A stretch of DNA of 17,302 bases from Candidatus Liptonbacteria bacterium CG11_big_fil_rev_8_21_14_0_20_35_14 (lineage in GTDB: Bacteria; Patescibacteriota; Minisyncoccia; UBA6257; XYB1-36-10): assembly GCA_002796205.1 (NCBI GenBank), contig PCWO01000041.1, positions 1 to 17,302 of the forward strand. The letters are read 5' to 3'. This document shows, piece after piece, positions 13,291-17,302 of this stretch (position 1 is its first letter; each line of letters begins with the position of its first letter). Position numbers and translations under genes: made by a program. The notes beneath the pieces are model-generated. The model saw only the letters and a list, made by a program, of their open reading frames with translations. It was not told where the DNA came from and searched no databases.

Positions 13291-13863
13291 TCAAAAAAGA
13301 AATTTTTCAATAAAACTCTTCCTGTGTATATCTAAAGCCCCATATTTTACTATAACCTCTATATGTTTTTTTGTTCCATAACCTACATGACTCTCAAAAC
13401 CGTATTTTCTAAAAACCCTACTAACTCTCCTCATATATCTATCTCTATAAACTTTGGCCACAATTGATGCTAATGACACGGCTGGAAAATTCTCATCCGC
13501 CTTTATATACGACTCAAACTCAAAACCTTTAATTTTTATCCCTTTATCCACCACCAGCCTATATTTATCAAAAACTTTACTATTAATTTTTTTAACCACT
13601 CTTAACGCCCCTAAATTAACAGCTCCCGTTACATTTAATCTATCAACTATTTTTGGCGAAACAAAAGAAATCGCATATCTAATCTTTTTTTCTTTTATAA
13701 AAGAAAACCATTCCTCTCTTTGCTTTAAAGATAACTTCTTTGAATCTCTTAACAGCCCCTTAAATTTATATTTAAAATTTAACGGCACAAAAACAGCCCC
13801 CACCACGACCGGCCCGGCCAAAGCCCCTCTCCCCACCTCATCAACACCCACCATATACTTCAT
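13291..13863 (-). CDS. rnhB: Ribonuclease HII
   Basis: RNase HII removes ribonucleotides misincorporated in DNA and RNA of RNA-DNA hybrids. The GVDEVGRGALAGPVV block gives D8 and E9 plus the GRG ribonucleotide-sensing motif (11-13). D106 in LVVDKG and D123 in KADENFPAVSLASIVAK complete the DEDD site. RDSKKLS (39-45) and the HVGYGTKKH motif with Y162 are present. At 190 residues it is a normal length. The ATG at 13863 is preceded by a TAGACT box 7 bases upstream, which would give a leaderless start; M4 (13854) is an alternative. A strong terminator hairpin ends 11 bases before the start codon, so transcription arriving from the upstream small RNA should be stopped or attenuated here. Confidence 0.96.
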   Translation of the reverse strand: MKYMVGVDEVGRGALAGPVVVGAVFVPLNFKYKFKGLLRDSKKLSLKQREEWFSFIKEKKIRYAISFVSPKIVDRLNVTGAVNLGALRVVKKINSKVFDKYRLVVDKGIKIKGFEFESYIKADENFPAVSLASIVAKVYRDRYMRRVSRVFRKYGFESHVGYGTKKHIEVIVKYGALDIHRKSFIEKFLF

Positions 13864-13871
13864 ATAAATAG

Positions 13872-14011
13872 TCTAAACAAAAACTCCCGCGATTAATAGC
13901 GAAAGTCTTTGTTTGGGTTAATATGAGTTTTTAATACCTTTTACATTCCGCTACAAACTAAGTGCAAAGCACTAACAGTTGTAACACAAATGTTTTGAGT
14001 TCTAAACTCAT
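13872..14011 (-). ncRNA. Candidate structured small RNA or rnhB leader
   Basis: A strong minus-strand promoter (14019-14046) and a terminator (13875-13914) bound a transcript of about 140 bases. The 5' end ATGAGTTT (14004-14011) is perfectly complementary to AAACTCAT (13923-13930), closing a stem around a long hairpin whose tip pairs AGTGC with GCACT around TTT (about 13960-13973). It is extended by GTTACAA with TTGTAGC. GAGTT/AACTC (13997-14009) can instead fold locally, and AAAAACTC (13925-13932) can pair with the terminator arm GAGTTTTT (13879-13886). The first ATG could also open a leaderless 17-codon frame (14011-13958). I do not recognise a known RNA family. It could be an sRNA, or an attenuator or riboswitch for rnhB. 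Confidence 0.45.
13875..13914 (-). terminator. Rho-independent terminator before rnhB
   Basis: Minus-strand stem of up to 16 bp (13899-13914 with 13875-13890, including G-U pairs) with a core ACTTTCGC/GCGGGAGT, an 8-base loop (13891-13898), and TTTTTGTTT in the 3' arm and beyond. Its end is 11 bases from the rnhB ATG, so it ends the upstream small RNA or controls read-through into rnhB. Confidence 0.7.
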
Positions 14012-14018
14012 GTAAACA

Positions 14019-14046
14019 AGTATAACACAAGCCCAAAACTCGTCAA
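14019..14046 (-). promoter_or_regulatory. Promoter of the candidate small RNA
   Basis: Minus-strand -35 TTGACG (14041-14046), 16-base spacer, extended -10 TGT-TATACT (-10 at 14019-14024). Expected start is at 14011-14013. With both a good -35 and a TGn extension it is one of the strongest-looking promoters in the window, and it points at rnhB, not dnaE. Confidence 0.7.
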
Positions 14047-14081
14047 TCAGGCTGTGGAAAACCAAAAAACAAGTCAAAAAT

Positions 14082-14109
14082 TTGTTCTTACTAAAAACCC
14101 AACTATAAT
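14082..14109 (+). promoter_or_regulatory. dnaE promoter
   Basis: Perfect -10 TATAAT (14104-14109) with a poor -35 TTGTTC (14082-14087) at a 16-base spacing. The dnaE ATG at 14121 is the twelfth base after the -10, leaving a leader of about 4-5 bases and no Shine-Dalgarno. Confidence 0.6.
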
Positions 14110-14120
14110 ATAAGAACTAT

Positions 14121-17100
14121 ATGCCCGAAAATAATCTTATACATCTCCACACTCATTCCCATTATTCTCTTCTGGACGGACTAGCCAAAATAGACGACCT
14201 TTTAGACAGAGCCGAGGAACTTGGTATGAAATCTCTTGCCCTAACCGACCACGGCAATCTTCATGGTGCCATTGAATTTTATAAAAAAGCTAAAAAAAGA
14301 AATATTAAACCAATTCTCGGAGTTGAGGCCTACCTCGCTCCAGGCGCAAGAGGCGATAAAAATCCCAACGGCCCTAAATATTTTCATCAGCTCTTATTAG
14401 CCGAAAATGAAACTGGCTGGAAAAATCTTATTAAACTGGTCTCTATCGCCAATCTTGAAGGCTTCTACTACAAACCAAGAATAGATATAGAAATTCTCAA
14501 AAAATACCACGAAGGTCTAATCGGCACCTCCTCTTGTCTAGCCGGCATCATTCCTCAATTAATTATTCAAAATAAAACCGAAGAGGCTTTTGATACTTTA
14601 AAAAAATTTAAAAATATATTTAAAGAAGAAAATTTTTTTCTTGAACTTCAACATCATCCTAATATACCCGAACAAATAAAAGTTAATAGTCTACTTAAAA
14701 ACTTCAGCCAAAAATCAAACACTCCCCTTATAGTTACGCAAGACATTCACTATGTCAAAAAAGCCGACGCCGAGTATCACGATATTCTTCTGGCTGTTCA
14801 AACCGGCAATAAAGTCGCCGACGAAGACAGAATGACTCTTAAGATGGATGATTTCTCTATGACTAGTGAAGCTGAACTTGAAGAACACTTTAAAGACACT
14901 CCTGAAGTATTTATAAATACGCACAAAATCGCCGACAGATGTAATGTGAAAATAGAGTTAGGTGAAATAAAATTACCTAAATTTCCTCTGCCTGAAAATT
15001 TCAATGACGATTTTTCTTATCTAAATCATCTGGCTAGAAAAATGGTTCACGATAGATATAAAGAAATAACTACCGATATTCAAAAAAGATTAGATTATGA
15101 ACTTGATGTTATTAAACAAACTGGCTACGCCGGCTATTTTCTTATCGTTCAAGATTTTATCAACTGGGCCAAAAACAGAGGCATAGCTGTCGGGCCAGGC
15201 CGTGGCAGTGCCGCCGGCTCCCTGGTTGCCTACTCCTTAAAAATAACCGATATTGACCCCTTAAAATATGATCTTTTATTTGAAAGATTTTTAAATCCGG
15301 AACGTATTCAAATGCCCGATATTGATATTGATTTTGCCGATACCAGACGTGATGAAGTTTTAAGTTATGTTAGAGAAAAATATGGCGCAGGTCATGTTGC
15401 CCAAATTATAACCTTCGGAACCATGGCCGCCCGCGCCGCCATTCGTGACGCCGGTCGCGCTCTAGGATTACCTTATAGCTTATGCGATAAAATTGCCAAA
15501 CTAATTCCTTTTAATACTAAATTAAAAGATGCCCTTAAAAACGTCTCCGATCTTAAACAGCTCTACCAAACAGATCAAGACGCTAAAAAAGTTTTAGACG
15601 CCGCCCTCCATTTAGAAGGTGTGGCCCGCCATGCCTCTATTCACGCCTGTGGCACTGTGATTGCTCCAAACGCTTTAACCGAATATGTCCCCATCCAAAG
15701 AGCCCCCCAAGACGAAAATACTATTATTACTCAATTTGAAATGCATGCTATTGAGGATTTAGGATTATTAAAAATGGATTTTTTAGGACTCAAAAACCTT
15801 TCCATTATAGAAAACACCGTTAATTTAATTAAAGAATATAAAAATATAGATTTAGATATTTCAAAACTTGAACTAAACGACCACCAAACCTATAAACTTC
15901 TTCAAGACGGTGATACTACTGGAGTTTTTCAATTTGAATCAACTGGTATGAGAAGATACATGAAAGAATTAAAACCAACCGAATTTGAGGACCTTATCGC
16001 CATGGTCTCACTCTATCGCCCGGGCCCAATAGAACTTATCCCAACTTATATAAATAGAAAACACGGCCAAGAAAAAGTTGTTTATCTTCATGAAAAACTT
16101 GAACCGATATTAAAAAATACCTACGGGGTCGGTGTTTATCAAGAACAAATGATGCGCATCGCCCGAGATTTAGGTGGTTTTTCTTTAGGCGAAGCCGATA
16201 TTTTAAGAAAAGCTATTGGTAAAAAAATTGAACATCTTTTAGCCGAACAAAAAGTAAAACTTATTAAAGGTATGCAAGAAAATGGTATTGATGAAAAAAC
16301 TGCCAAACAAATTTGGGAACTTTTTCCCCCATTTGCGAGGTATGGATTTAATCGTTCCCACGCCGCCTGTTACGCCCTTATCGGCTATCAAACCGCCTAT
16401 TTAAGAGCTCACTACAAAACAGAATTTGGAACCTCTCTTTTAAATGCCGATCTTCACGACATAGAAAGACTCTCTTTTTTAATAACCGAGGCTAAAAAGA
16501 CTGGTTTAAAAGTCTATGGCCCAGATATAAATAAAAGCGAATCATTATTTACTCCGGAAGAAAATGGTATAAGATTTGGTTTGGTTGCTATAAAAAACGT
16601 TGGCCAAGCCATCACCGAATCCATTGTTGCAGAAAGAGCTAAATCTGGTTCTTTTAAAAATTTCACCGACTTATTAACTCGCGTTAAACACAAAGACCTA
16701 AACAAAAAATCCCTAGAAAGCCTCATCAAAGCCGGCGCCCTAGACTCACTCAATATAGAAAGAGGTCAGGCTCTTCATAATATAGATAATATTATTGGCT
16801 ATGTAAGTAACCTAAGAAAAAACGGCGTTGACGGTCATCAATCACTTTTTAAACAAACCGACACCTTAAACACCCTAAAACTAGAACCGTCTAGCGAAGC
16901 CTCTAAAAAAGATACTCTTACTTGGGAAAAAGAACTTATTGGTTTTTATGTATCAGACCATCCTTTAATTCATCTAGAAGACAAACTTAAAAAATACGAC
17001 GTCAAACCAATTAGTTTTGCCTTAAACAATAAAAATGAAAAACTAATTTTCAGAATTGCCGGTACTATAACCAGTCTTAAAAAACACATTACCAAAAAAG

Positions 17101-17285
17101 GCCAACCCATGATGTTTGTCACCCTAGAAGACGAAGAAAATTCTATTGAAATGCTAGTTTTTTCCGAACCAATAATCAAAAAACCGGATATGTGGAAAGA
17201 TAATAATATCGTTATTTTAGAAGGCCGAATGTCTCATAAAGACAACAACCCAAAATTTATAGTTGACCGCGCCGGCGAGTTATAA
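14121..17285 (+). CDS. dnaE: DNA polymerase III alpha subunit
   Basis: The replicative DNA polymerase (C family) of 1,054 residues. The PHP domain (1-280) keeps all the expected metal ligands: H10, H12, D19, H44, E69, H89, C139, D208 and H210, unlike E. coli where several are lost, so it may have its own proofreading nuclease. The palm has GPGRGSAAGSLVAY (358-371), MPDIDIDF with D402 and D404, and D553 in LKMDFLGL, the three catalytic aspartates. Fingers (RYGFNRSHAACYALIGYQTAYL) and the helix-hairpin-helix region follow. QSLF in GHQSLFKQ resembles the internal beta-clamp motif. It ends just after the OB domain, so the C-terminal tau-binding domain of E. coli alpha (1,160 aa) is missing. It is divergent from rnhB, and 17 bases remain after the stop. 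Confidence 0.97.
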   Translation: MPENNLIHLHTHSHYSLLDGLAKIDDLLDRAEELGMKSLALTDHGNLHGAIEFYKKAKKRNIKPILGVEAYLAPGARGDKNPNGPKYFHQLLLAENETGWKNLIKLVSIANLEGFYYKPRIDIEILKKYHEGLIGTSSCLAGIIPQLIIQNKTEEAFDTLKKFKNIFKEENFFLELQHHPNIPEQIKVNSLLKNFSQKSNTPLIVTQDIHYVKKADAEYHDILLAVQTGNKVADEDRMTLKMDDFSMTSEAELEEHFKDTPEVFINTHKIADRCNVKIELGEIKLPKFPLPENFNDDFSYLNHLARKMVHDRYKEITTDIQKRLDYELDVIKQTGYAGYFLIVQDFINWAKNRGIAVGPGRGSAAGSLVAYSLKITDIDPLKYDLLFERFLNPERIQMPDIDIDFADTRRDEVLSYVREKYGAGHVAQIITFGTMAARAAIRDAGRALGLPYSLCDKIAKLIPFNTKLKDALKNVSDLKQLYQTDQDAKKVLDAALHLEGVARHASIHACGTVIAPNALTEYVPIQRAPQDENTIITQFEMHAIEDLGLLKMDFLGLKNLSIIENTVNLIKEYKNIDLDISKLELNDHQTYKLLQDGDTTGVFQFESTGMRRYMKELKPTEFEDLIAMVSLYRPGPIELIPTYINRKHGQEKVVYLHEKLEPILKNTYGVGVYQEQMMRIARDLGGFSLGEADILRKAIGKKIEHLLAEQKVKLIKGMQENGIDEKTAKQIWELFPPFARYGFNRSHAACYALIGYQTAYLRAHYKTEFGTSLLNADLHDIERLSFLITEAKKTGLKVYGPDINKSESLFTPEENGIRFGLVAIKNVGQAITESIVAERAKSGSFKNFTDLLTRVKHKDLNKKSLESLIKAGALDSLNIERGQALHNIDNIIGYVSNLRKNGVDGHQSLFKQTDTLNTLKLEPSSEASKKDTLTWEKELIGFYVSDHPLIHLEDKLKKYDVKPISFALNNKNEKLIFRIAGTITSLKKHITKKGQPMMFVTLEDEENSIEMLVFSEPIIKKPDMWKDNNIVILEGRMSHKDNNPKFIVDRAGEL

Positions 17286-17302
17286 TAATCCCAGTATTTA
17301 TA

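Noticed and set aside
13454..13867. Open frame on the plus strand opposite rnhB, 137 codons
   Set aside because: It is antisense to a fully conserved RNase HII and has no family resemblance.
1..17302. CRISPR array, insertion sequence or prophage
   Set aside because: No regularly spaced direct repeats, transposase, integrase or phage structural genes were seen on either strand.

Overview
The window is a compact, AT-rich piece of bacterial chromosome. It carries mostly housekeeping information-processing genes, nearly all on the minus strand. Several traits point to a Patescibacteria (Candidate Phyla Radiation) genome, most likely Parcubacteria-like: very small intergenic gaps, shortened core proteins (EF-Ts of 148 aa, TruB without a PUA domain, TrmD of 219 aa, a 717-aa SMC without a visible hinge), a sigma-region-4/HARE-HTH protein, and a paired membrane protein plus VirD4/HerA-like ATPase. 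UGA ends nusB, rnc and efp, so the code is standard and the UGA-recoding lineages (Gracilibacteria, Absconditabacteria) are unlikely. Lineage is inferred from protein character only; no 16S gene is present.

Layout, left to right. At 16-179 are tRNA-Thr(UGU) and tRNA-Tyr(GUA), which appear to be the tail of an rpsB-tsf-small membrane protein transcript (191-1710). At 1758-5267 a membrane protein, a VirD4/HerA-type ATPase and trmD form a tight overlapping cluster. At 5337-6368 is the sigma-4/HARE regulator, then mnmA (6443-7498) divergent from truB (7577-8203, plus strand). Next come efp (8232-8798), khpA (8875-9192) and rpsP (9332-9712), separated by hairpins. At 9757-13244 is rpmF-nusB-rnc-smc, read leftwards. 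rnhB (13291-13863) and dnaE (14121-17285) are divergent and enclose a 257-bp region holding a candidate structured small RNA with its own promoter and terminator.

Functionally the window covers translation (S2, S16, L32, EF-Ts, EF-P, two tRNAs), RNA modification (TrmD m1G37, MnmA s2U34, TruB pseudouridine 55), RNA processing and transcription (RNase III, NusB, KhpA, sigma-4/HARE protein), and chromosome replication and maintenance (Pol III alpha, RNase HII, SMC-like protein). The one non-housekeeping module is the membrane protein/ATPase pair, probably a DNA-translocation or secretion-like machine.

The most unexpected patterns come from reading between genes. (1) Near-consensus promoters repeatedly sit so close to start codons (rpsB, mnmA, truB, efp, smc, rpmF, dnaE, rpsP) that the mRNAs should be leaderless or have leaders of only a few bases. 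(2) The rnhB-dnaE gap encodes a riboswitch- or sRNA-like transcript with mutually exclusive pairings. (3) Several core enzymes show substitutions at textbook catalytic or modified positions (EF-P Lys34 to Gln, TrmD Asp169 to Asn, RNase III Asp114 to Asn). All of this was read by eye; no alignment, folding program or database search was run.
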